This document shows, piece by piece, positions 34,032-41,742 of a stretch of 64,000 nt of DNA (position 1 is its first letter; each line of letters starts with the position of its first letter). Under the pieces are notes generated by a model that was not told where the DNA came from, did not search any database, and saw nothing but the letters and a program-made list of their open reading frames with translations. Both the position numbers and the translations under genes were made by a program. The DNA lies in assembly GCA_022841325.1 (NCBI GenBank), contig JALHRS010000004.1, positions 1 to 64,000 of the forward strand, in the 5' to 3' direction. This DNA is from Lysobacterales bacterium (GTDB taxonomy: Bacteria; Pseudomonadota; Gammaproteobacteria; Xanthomonadales; SZUA-5).

Positions 34032-34883
34032 ATGAATACCCAAGGATCACGGCGCTTCCGCTGGACGCGCCTGTCCATACTCGTGCTGGCTGCGATGGCT
34101 ATGGCCTGGCTGGCGCTGCTGCTGCTGGTGCAGCCATCCAACCAGCGCGAGTGGTCACCCGATCAGGCGCAGCTGGCCACCGCCGAGATCGACGGCGACT
34201 CGCTGACCATCCGCAATGTGCGCAACGCCCGCTACCACTCGACCAGCCAGTACGTGGTGTTCTGGGAACAGCGCCACTACGATCTCAAGCGACTGGACTC
34301 GGTCTGGTTTGTGGTCGAGCCCTTCAGCGACTGGCGTGGGCCGGCACATACCTTTCTCAGCTTCGGATTCGACGATGGCCAGTACCTGGCGATCTCGGTC
34401 GAGATCCGCAAGGAGCTGGGTGAGTCCTTCTCGCCCTGGCTGGGGCTGCTGCGCCAGTTCGAGCTGACCTATACCGTCGGCGACGAGCGTGATCTGATCG
34501 GCCTGCGCGCCATCCACCGGCGCGACCCGGTCCATCTGTATCCGATGCGTGCCAGCGCGGAACACCGGCGCGCGCTGCTGCTGGACATGCTGCAACGTGC
34601 CAACGCCCTGGCCGCGCAGCCGGAGTTCTACAACACCCTGACCAACACCTGCACCAGCAATATCGTCGACCACATCGAAAAGATCGCGCCCGGCAGCATG
34701 CCCTTCAGCCTGAAGACCCTGCTGCCCGCCTACGCCGACGACCTGGCCTTCGACCTCGGCCTGATCGACACCGCGCTCCCCCGCGAGCAGTACCGCGAGG
34801 CCTACCGCATCGACGATCTGGCCATCGCCCATGGTGATGGCGAGGGATTCTCGGCGGCGATCCGGGCGCGGATGAGCAGGTAG
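34032..34883 (+). CDS. DUF4105-like membrane-anchored protein
   Basis: A 283-residue protein with one N-terminal helix (about residues 14-34, ILVLAAMAMAWLALLLLVQ) and a periplasmic domain. The domain contains AHTFLSFGFDDGQYLAISVE and FYNTLTNTCTSNIVDHIEKI, which match the DUF4105 family; its Cys within NTCTSN and conserved His may form a protease-like site, but this is not proven. The start was placed at the ATG preceded by AGGA because upstream residues of the open frame are repeat- and antisense-derived. It lies 78 bases upstream of the next exported protein, possibly in the same transcript. Confidence 0.82.
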   Translation: MNTQGSRRFRWTRLSILVLAAMAMAWLALLLLVQPSNQREWSPDQAQLATAEIDGDSLTIRNVRNARYHSTSQYVVFWEQRHYDLKRLDSVWFVVEPFSDWRGPAHTFLSFGFDDGQYLAISVEIRKELGESFSPWLGLLRQFELTYTVGDERDLIGLRAIHRRDPVHLYPMRASAEHRRALLLDMLQRANALAAQPEFYNTLTNTCTSNIVDHIEKIAPGSMPFSLKTLLPAYADDLAFDLGLIDTALPREQYREAYRIDDLAIAHGDGEGFSAAIRARMSR

Positions 34884-34961
34884 CGACCTGCCCCGATTAC
34901 CACGCTGACGTGGTGGAACTATCCAGCTCTCGTGCGATCCTACACTGTGACCAATCGCCAA

Positions 34962-37900
34962 ATGGGTGCGCGCGTGAGAACTTCTCCAGGCAGTTTGTTG
35001 TTGCTGCTGGCAATCAGCGTGCAGTCCTGGGCAGCCCCGCCGAATGCGAATCAGCGCGATCTGTCGGCCGTTCTCGATGCCGAAGGGCGTGTGCAGATGG
35101 GCGCCGGGCAGGGCAGTTTCAACGCCAGTGGCTATGAGTTGATCTCAAAGCCCGGAGAGCCGCCGCAATTTGCGCCGGTGCCGAGCGCTGCCGAGAAGTA
35201 CTTTGGTGTGGGCTATGGCTGCAATGCCGAGGTCTCCGACATGGCCCAAGGCGCCGACCGGCGCATTTATCTGGTCGGCGCATTTACCTACTGTGGCGAC
35301 GCCGTGACCCGCCATGTCGCGGTCTACGATCCGCGCAGCGGTCGGTTCTCGGCCCTCGGTGACGGCGTGAATGGCCCGGCCGCGCGCATTTCGATCTCCG
35401 GCAACGATGTCTATATCTCGGGCAGCTTTTCGCAGGCGGGTGGCGCGCCGGCGCTCCGTCTGGCGCGCTGGGACGGCCAGCGCTGGAGCGGTCTTGGAAA
35501 CATCAGCTATCCAGGTGCGGCCCTGGCCGCAGTGCCGGGCGGGGTATACGTGGCCGCTGCGTTCACCGACATCGACGGCCTCGTCGTCAACAACATCGCC
35601 TACTGGAAAAAGGACGGTGGCCAGTGGCAGGCACTCGGCAGTGGCGATGCCGTCGGCACCGATGGCCCGGTCCGGGCACTGGTCGTCGGCAGCGATGGTC
35701 TGTATGTGGGCGGGCGCCTGAATCTGGCCGGCGGAACCACAGTGAATTCCATCGCCCGCTGGGACGGCCAACGCTGGTTCGATGTCGGGGGCGGATTGAT
35801 CCCCCCAGGCATCTTTGACGAGCCGGTGATCGCCATGGCTGCCCAGGGTCGCGATGTCTACGTCACCGGCTTCTACACCCTGGCGAACAATTCGGCGGTC
35901 CGCAATATCGCGCGCTGGGACGGGCAGGCCTGGCACGCCGTGGGTGATCCCGCCCAGATCACCTCGCGAGGCTTCCGCCTGGTGGTTTCGGGCCGTGAGA
36001 TCTTCGCCACCGGCCTGCTCGACGGGCAGATCGCGCACTTCGACGGCAGTGTCTGGAGCCAGTTCGCGGACTATGGTGCCTCCGGCCTTTCCCCCGGGGG
36101 CGTGGGGGAGCTGCTGGTGGCGGATTCCAGCCTCTACCTCGGCGGCTATTTCTACGCCGCCGGAGGCATCTACGCCGAGAACATCGCCCGCTGGAACGGC
36201 GCCGCCTACAGCGCGCTCAGCCAGGGCGCGCCGCGGGTGGCCAACGGCGCCATCAGTGTCGTATCGGTGACCGGCGGCAAGGTCTACATCGGCGGAAGAT
36301 TCACCGAGGTCGACGGCGTTCCAGCCATCGGCATCGCCCGCTGGAACGGCTCGCGCTGGTCGGCGGTGGGTTCCGGACTGGATTTCGGCGACACCTTCCA
36401 CCTCATCGATGCCATCGCCGAATATGCCGGGCAGCTGTATGTGGCCGGCCAATTCACGCTGGTGGACGGGCTGACGGTCAACAACATCGTGCGCTGGGAT
36501 GGGGTGCGCTGGCAGACCGTCGGCAGCGGTGCCGATTCGGGTACCAATGCGCCGGTCAAGGCATTGGCCGAATACGCCGGCGAGCTCTACGTCGCCGGCG
36601 CCTTCACCCGCGCCGGATCCACGTCCGCGCGCGGCATCGCGCGCTGGAACGGCCAGCGCTGGGAGGCTCTGGGCACAGGAATCAACATGCCGGACAACGG
36701 CTATGTTTCGGCTCTGGTGCCGATGGCGGCGGGGCTGATGGTGTCCGGCTCGTTCACCCTGGCGGGTGGCCAGTGGGCGCGCTACGTGGCGCGCTGGGAT
36801 GGCAGTGCATGGTCCGGGATCGAGCCGATCAACGAGCTCGGACTGTTCTCGGCCCCATTGCTCGCTTCGTCGGGAACCGATCTGGTGCTGGCGGGTTCAC
36901 GGGTCAACGTCAACGGCTACGCCTACGAGGTCACCCGCTGGAACGGGGTAAACCTCACGCCAGTCGGCGCCTTGCCGATCCTCGATATCTCCCTCGGAAT
37001 TCGCGCGCTGGCGGCTGCGGGGCCCGACATCTATCTGCGCGGCGACAGCGCCGGCGGACGCTTCGGAGTCTGCTGCACGACCGCCCACTGGGACGGCAGC
37101 AGTTGGACGCCTTTCTACGATCCATCGCCGCGAGCCGCGCAGGCCAGCGAGCGCATCCCGCTGGCGATGGACGGCGACGTGCTCTCGGTCAACGCCTACG
37201 ATCTGCGCGCCAGCGCCTTGCCGACACGAATCAGCCAGCCGGCCACCGGTGGCGATGCCAATGGCGCCAGCGGACAGGTGGCACTGTCGGCCGATGGCCT
37301 GCGTGCGGTCTATCGATCAGACGCCAGCAATCTGGCGGGCGGCGCGGGCGGCGTGTTCCTGCGCGATCGGGTCAGCGGCATCCAGACCCGGCTGTCGACC
37401 GCGATCGAGGCGCTGGAACCTGGATTGCAGCAGAGCCATGGCAGTCCGGCGATCTCCGCCGATGGCCAGGTCACAGCCCTCGCCGGAAGCGCCGGGCAGC
37501 TGTACCGGATCAGCCATGGACTGGCCGAAATCGCCAGTCGCGCCATCGATGGCAGCGGCGGCAACGGTGCCAGCAGCAATCCCCGGCTGAATGCCGATGG
37601 CAGGCGCCTGGTCTTCGATTCACGGGCGAGCAATCTGGTGGCGGACGACGGCAACGGCTCACTGTCCGATGTATTCCTGCGCGATTTCGCGGAGGCCAGA
37701 ACGACCTTGATCTCGCGAACGGCGAACGGCAGTCCCGGCAACGGACCCAGCACTGCCGCGGACGCTTCCGATGACGGCTCGCGCGTGGTTTTCGTCACCA
37801 GCGCCAGCAATCTGAGCGGGGTCAGTGGCAGCGCCAGCCAGATCGTTCTCAGCCAGGTCGGCAGCAATGGCCGCGAGCTACGATTGATCAGCCGCAATCC

Positions 37901-39185
37901 GTTGACCGGCGAGCCCGGCAATGGTTCCAGCCGCGATGTCCGGCTCACGCCGGACGGGCGCTTCGGCGTGTTCGTGTCAGCGGCGAGCAATCTGGTGGCC
38001 GGGGACAGCAATGGTGTCGACGACGTGTTTCTCTTCGGCTTCGACGAGCGTGGCTCGGTGAGCCTGCGGCGGCTGTCCGTGGGTCCCCAGGGCAATCAGG
38101 CCAACGCTGCCAGCGCCATGCCGAGCATCAGCAATGACGGTAGCTACATTGCCTTTGCCAGCGACGCCAGCAATCTGGTTCTGGTCGATCGTAACCAGCA
38201 ACGCGATGTGTTCGTCAAGAATGTCGCGACCGGTGAGGTGCTGCGGATGTCCGCCAGCGTGGATGGCCAGGTACCTGTGGCGACCAGCGAGGCGCCCTGG
38301 ATTGCCGGCGACGCCGGCAGCGTGGCCTTTGTTTCCGCGGCGGCGAACCTGGTGGCGGGCGATGGCAACGGGCTCGCCGACGTGTTCTCGGCCTCGCTGC
38401 GCCGGACCGTGGTCGAAGCCCCGGGGACCGGGGTCGATGAGCCCGGTGTGGCCCATCTGCCCTTGCCGGCACCGGTGCCGGCCTTCGCCAACTGTCCGGC
38501 CGGATTCTTCATCGCCACCGTCGATGATGGCTCCGGCGTCGGCCTGACGCCCGGACTATTCGGCATGGAACTGCTGCTCGATCCAGGCGGCAGCCAGCGC
38601 CTGGAGGGCGGCCTGAATTTCGGCGGCCTGATCGACAAGTCGCAGGAGGGCTTTGCCGGCTTCAACATCCAGAATGCCGCCAACGAATCGCAGAAGCTGA
38701 CGATCCGCCTGAGCGGTTACGCATTCGCCGGCAGCGGCGGCAGTTTGCCGGTCAAGGTTCAGGTCCTTCGCCAACCCGCGGCCGGTGTCAATGAACGGGT
38801 CTACGAACGCAGCACCTCGATCTCCACCAGTGCGCCGCTCATTGATGAACTGGTGATTGAGCCCGGCTTCCACGTGGTCACGGTGTTGCCCGATGAAACC
38901 GCAGCCGGCGAGCCGGGTGGGGCCGCCGAGGGTCAGATCTTCTTCGAGCTGGGTACGCGCTATGTGGATCGAATCGGTGGCGGCTTCTTCGGCGGTGTGG
39001 TGGTCGGCGGCTATCACGCCAGCCACCCGAACAACGATGTCTCGGGATTTGCGGCCTTCTGCCTGGCCACCCCGCACAGCGCCACGGTGCGCACCTTGAG
39101 CACACCGAGCTATGGCATCAGCGCTGCCCGCGATCTGCGTTTGAAACTGCTGGACTACCAGCGCAACGAGATTCTGGTGCGCTAG
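34962..39185 (+). CDS. Giant secreted double-propeller protein with C1 module
   Basis: About 1407 residues. Signal peptide VRTSPGSLLLLLAISVQSWA. Bases ~35210-37130 encode 13 repeats of about 56 residues with the consensus ARW-[DN]-G-x-W-x(2)-LG followed by LYVGG-F-x(2)-AGG, a likely kelch-like propeller. Bases ~37250-38420 encode repeats built on NGAS, SADGLRAVY and SNLVAGDSNGVDDVFL, a second TolB/PD40-like propeller. The last ~245 residues (from VDEPGVAHLPLP) form module C1, with FGMELLLDPGG, RLEGGLNFGGL and GGGFFGGVVVGGYH. No catalytic motifs. The start is uncertain: GTG 34932, ATG 34962 or GTG 34974. Probable surface or extracellular binding protein. It ends 6 bases from a convergent gene, the two stop codons sharing a palindrome. 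Confidence 0.85.
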   Translation: MGARVRTSPGSLLLLLAISVQSWAAPPNANQRDLSAVLDAEGRVQMGAGQGSFNASGYELISKPGEPPQFAPVPSAAEKYFGVGYGCNAEVSDMAQGADRRIYLVGAFTYCGDAVTRHVAVYDPRSGRFSALGDGVNGPAARISISGNDVYISGSFSQAGGAPALRLARWDGQRWSGLGNISYPGAALAAVPGGVYVAAAFTDIDGLVVNNIAYWKKDGGQWQALGSGDAVGTDGPVRALVVGSDGLYVGGRLNLAGGTTVNSIARWDGQRWFDVGGGLIPPGIFDEPVIAMAAQGRDVYVTGFYTLANNSAVRNIARWDGQAWHAVGDPAQITSRGFRLVVSGREIFATGLLDGQIAHFDGSVWSQFADYGASGLSPGGVGELLVADSSLYLGGYFYAAGGIYAENIARWNGAAYSALSQGAPRVANGAISVVSVTGGKVYIGGRFTEVDGVPAIGIARWNGSRWSAVGSGLDFGDTFHLIDAIAEYAGQLYVAGQFTLVDGLTVNNIVRWDGVRWQTVGSGADSGTNAPVKALAEYAGELYVAGAFTRAGSTSARGIARWNGQRWEALGTGINMPDNGYVSALVPMAAGLMVSGSFTLAGGQWARYVARWDGSAWSGIEPINELGLFSAPLLASSGTDLVLAGSRVNVNGYAYEVTRWNGVNLTPVGALPILDISLGIRALAAAGPDIYLRGDSAGGRFGVCCTTAHWDGSSWTPFYDPSPRAAQASERIPLAMDGDVLSVNAYDLRASALPTRISQPATGGDANGASGQVALSADGLRAVYRSDASNLAGGAGGVFLRDRVSGIQTRLSTAIEALEPGLQQSHGSPAISADGQVTALAGSAGQLYRISHGLAEIASRAIDGSGGNGASSNPRLNADGRRLVFDSRASNLVADDGNGSLSDVFLRDFAEARTTLISRTANGSPGNGPSTAADASDDGSRVVFVTSASNLSGVSGSASQIVLSQVGSNGRELRLISRNPLTGEPGNGSSRDVRLTPDGRFGVFVSAASNLVAGDSNGVDDVFLFGFDERGSVSLRRLSVGPQGNQANAASAMPSISNDGSYIAFASDASNLVLVDRNQQRDVFVKNVATGEVLRMSASVDGQVPVATSEAPWIAGDAGSVAFVSAAANLVAGDGNGLADVFSASLRRTVVEAPGTGVDEPGVAHLPLPAPVPAFANCPAGFFIATVDDGSGVGLTPGLFGMELLLDPGGSQRLEGGLNFGGLIDKSQEGFAGFNIQNAANESQKLTIRLSGYAFAGSGGSLPVKVQVLRQPAAGVNERVYERSTSISTSAPLIDELVIEPGFHVVTVLPDETAAGEPGGAAEGQIFFELGTRYVDRIGGGFFGGVVVGGYHASHPNNDVSGFAAFCLATPHSATVRTLSTPSYGISAARDLRLKLLDYQRNEILVR

Positions 39186-39195
39186 GGATCCCTAG
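39182..39195. other. Perfect palindrome containing two convergent stop codons
   Basis: CTAGGGATCCCTAG holds TAG of the plus-strand gene in its left arm and TAG of the minus-strand methyltransferase in its right arm. It is too short for a strong terminator. Confidence 0.7.
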
Positions 39196-40697
39196 GCCAC
39201 TCCGATGTACTGCGCCACCGAGATGCGCAGATTGTTGGCGATGTCGATGGGACGGCCGTCGAGGTCGCTGTGCTCGATCCAGATCTCGCCGCCGTCGGCG
39301 TAGATCAGGCCGCGCAGCAGGCGCGATTCGGCCAGCGCGACGATGCCCTCGGCGACCACCCGATGACCCTGGCGCACGCGCAGCACGTACGGACCTTCGG
39401 CGCGCGGCACCGTGTACAGGCGCAGCAGCAGCACCCCGCCATCGGCGATGGTCAGTGGCGGCAGCTGCGCCGAGGCGCCGAGGTTGTACAGGCTGTTGGC
39501 GCCAAAAGCCTCGCGGACGATGCCCCAGTACGCCGGATCGAAAGCGGCTCGCACCTGCGCTTCCTGGGCGACATCGTGGGTATCAGGCAACTGCGGCCGC
39601 ATGCTCAGGAAGGCGGCGCCGCTGGGGCCCGCGGTGTCCAGCCAGCAGCCATCGACCTCGCTGGTCTGGCGTCTGAACGCCTGCTCGCTGCAAGCCGCAT
39701 TGCCGCCACGGCGGATACGTGCCTGCAGGGCTGCGCCAAAACAGCGCACATCGGTGCGGTGCTGCTCGATGCCCGACTGTTGCTGGCGCTGTGCCAACAG
39801 CATGGCGATCCGGCGTGCCAGGGTGCGGACCTCGCCTTCGGTGGGCAGACCAAATCCCAGGGCGTCGGCAATGTCGTCGTCAGTGCGCGCTGCCTCGACC
39901 TTCTCCAGCAGGATTTTCGTCAAGGCGGCCGTGCTGTCGTCGATCCTGCCCTGTGCTGCCTGCAGCAGTTGCCGTTCCAGGCGCTGGATGGTGGTGCCGG
40001 TTTCCAGATGCAGCAGCTCGGTCTTGCCGGCCGCGTCGAATTCACCGAGGTACAGGTCCAGCGGAATGCGGTCGTTCTCGACCATGCAGAACAGCTCTTC
40101 GGGGCGCGTGCCGGCGAAGGGCGAGGAGATCAGGCGGGTCAGATCGAGTTCGGCCAGACGCTGTTCGAAAGCGGTGTAGCTCTCCGGTCGGTTCGAATTG
40201 AAGCGATAGAAACAGGCTTCACGACCGACCGGCTCGTTGTCCAGCCAGATCAGCCCACCCGGACGCACCACCCGCGCCAGTTCGCGCAGCACGCATTCGG
40301 GGCGCCGGGTGTGGTGCACGGCCGAGGCAATGAACGCCACATCGAAATAGCCGTCGGCGAAGGGCAGGTCATGGAAGTCGGCGGCGCAGATCTCGCCCAA
40401 GCGCTGGCAGCCGCGCTCGCGCGCCAGTCGCTTGCCTGCGCGCAAGGCATCCGCAGAGATATCCGACAGCCAGACCTCGGCGCCGGTCTCATCGGCCAGC
40501 AGGTGTCCCGCAAAATGTCGATAGGCACCCAGCTCCAGCACCCGCGGCGCGCGCTTGGCGGGGGTCAGTTCGCGCAGCAGGCCGCGCATGGTGTCGAGGT
40601 GCGCCAGGCTGATCGATTCGACCGTGGGGTCGGTCGTGAGCTGATGCCAGACGAACTCGCCGATCTGAGGGGCTTGCAGCAGCGTATGCAGATTCAT
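39192..40697 (-). CDS. SAM-dependent methyltransferase with C-terminal extension
   Basis: A 501-residue protein. Residues ~45-180 hold a class I Rossmann methyltransferase: motif I VLELGAYRHFAGHL, an acidic residue after strand 2 (VWLSDISADAL), ICAADFHDLPFADGYFDVAF and LARVVRPGGLIWLDNE. The second half has no recognised fold and includes a region resembling a glycosyl/phospho-acceptor binding tail (VLELPHxF-like sequence is absent). Motif I lacks the usual G-x-G-x-G, so cofactor binding needs checking. It follows the other methyltransferase by 24 bases and is probably co-transcribed. The substrate is unknown; surface polysaccharide or peptide are both possible. Confidence 0.8.
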   Translation of the reverse strand: MNLHTLLQAPQIGEFVWHQLTTDPTVESISLAHLDTMRGLLRELTPAKRAPRVLELGAYRHFAGHLLADETGAEVWLSDISADALRAGKRLARERGCQRLGEICAADFHDLPFADGYFDVAFIASAVHHTRRPECVLRELARVVRPGGLIWLDNEPVGREACFYRFNSNRPESYTAFEQRLAELDLTRLISSPFAGTRPEELFCMVENDRIPLDLYLGEFDAAGKTELLHLETGTTIQRLERQLLQAAQGRIDDSTAALTKILLEKVEAARTDDDIADALGFGLPTEGEVRTLARRIAMLLAQRQQQSGIEQHRTDVRCFGAALQARIRRGGNAACSEQAFRRQTSEVDGCWLDTAGPSGAAFLSMRPQLPDTHDVAQEAQVRAAFDPAYWGIVREAFGANSLYNLGASAQLPPLTIADGGVLLLRLYTVPRAEGPYVLRVRQGHRVVAEGIVALAESRLLRGLIYADGGEIWIEHSDLDGRPIDIANNLRISVAQYIGVA

Positions 40698-40721
40698 CAG
40701 ATATCCTTGGATCGAGTGGCC

Positions 40722-41582
40722 TCAGCGGCGCGCAACGACGAAGGGCTGGAAGCTCCCGAGATAGCCGAAATCCGGTGCCCAGCAGGTGATGATCTCGGCA
40801 TGCGCGAAGCCGGCGCTGCGCATATCGTCGAGCAGGTCCCAGCCAAATTCCTGGAAACAGAGCACGCCATCGGCACTCATGGGATCGCCATGGTAGACCG
40901 CCGGCAGCAGGTGCTCGATGTCTCCCTGCGCATTCACCCGCGCCCGCACCACGGTGTCCCAGGCCTCGAACATGAATGGTGCGGTCAGCAGCAGCAAACC
41001 CTCAGGCTTGAGCACCCGGGCAAATTCGCGCAGCGCCGCCCGGTAATCCGGCACGTGCTCCAGCACGTCATAGGTCTGGATCATCGACAGGCTGGCATCT
41101 GCCATGGACAGCGCCGTGGCGTCCTCGTGACGAATCCGGCGCGAACGGGTCTCGTAGATCTGACCGGGTTTCGCGTCCGGCGACACGAACTCACTGCCGA
41201 TCAGCTCGGGCACGTGCTCCTGCAGCCAGTCGTACATGGGCGTGGTCTGCTCGGTCACGTAGACCGGACCCTCGCATCGCAGCGGCTCCAGCATGCGCGC
41301 CACGTGCACGCTGGCGCGCCAGCGATTGATCAGCCGGCAATCGGGACACACCAGGCTTTCACGCCAGTTCGGGATCTCATCACCCCGGATCGGGAAGGTG
41401 AATTCCGATTCACGCCTGCAGGCGGCACAGAAACCGGCAATCGCCGGGGTCTTGCAGTTCTTCAGCAGCCGCGCCTGAAAGGCCTGCTGGCCGCGCCATT
41501 CCTCGCCCAGTAGCACCGCTGCAGCCTTGACGGCCTCATACGAAGGCCAGCGTTTGAAGCCGTGGGGAAGTTCCAGAAGCAT
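40722..41582 (-). CDS. SAM-dependent methyltransferase with zinc-binding site
   Basis: A 286-residue protein. Residues ~52-82 contain two CxxC knuckles (FCAACRRE and VCPDCRLI) likely to bind zinc. The methyltransferase part follows: EDATALSMADASLSMIQTYD, DVLEHVPDYRAALREFARVL and LKPEGLLLLTAPFMFEAWDT, with the closing GWDLLDDMRSAGFAHAEIIT. This layout is seen in methyltransferases of polysaccharide and natural-product clusters. It is first of a two-gene unit and divergent from the protease gene at 41743, with 160 bases between them for both promoters. Confidence 0.82.
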   Translation of the reverse strand: MLLELPHGFKRWPSYEAVKAAAVLLGEEWRGQQAFQARLLKNCKTPAIAGFCAACRRESEFTFPIRGDEIPNWRESLVCPDCRLINRWRASVHVARMLEPLRCEGPVYVTEQTTPMYDWLQEHVPELIGSEFVSPDAKPGQIYETRSRRIRHEDATALSMADASLSMIQTYDVLEHVPDYRAALREFARVLKPEGLLLLTAPFMFEAWDTVVRARVNAQGDIEHLLPAVYHGDPMSADGVLCFQEFGWDLLDDMRSAGFAHAEIITCWAPDFGYLGSFQPFVVARR

Positions 41583-41742
41583 GGCAAGGCAGTGTGGGGA
41601 ACGGCCCGCGATGATGCGGGCAGAGGTGCGGCGGCGGCAATCGTCGCGCTCTGTGACGGTTCAGGCCGCCGTGATGGCGGAGGAGTACACTCGTCCGCGA
41701 ACAGCGCCCATCCGACACCCTTTCCACTGCGGGAGACACGCC

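Noticed and set aside
39270-41513. 747-residue plus-strand frame opposite both methyltransferases
   Set aside because: It spans two real genes and their gap, has no domain motifs and shadow composition.
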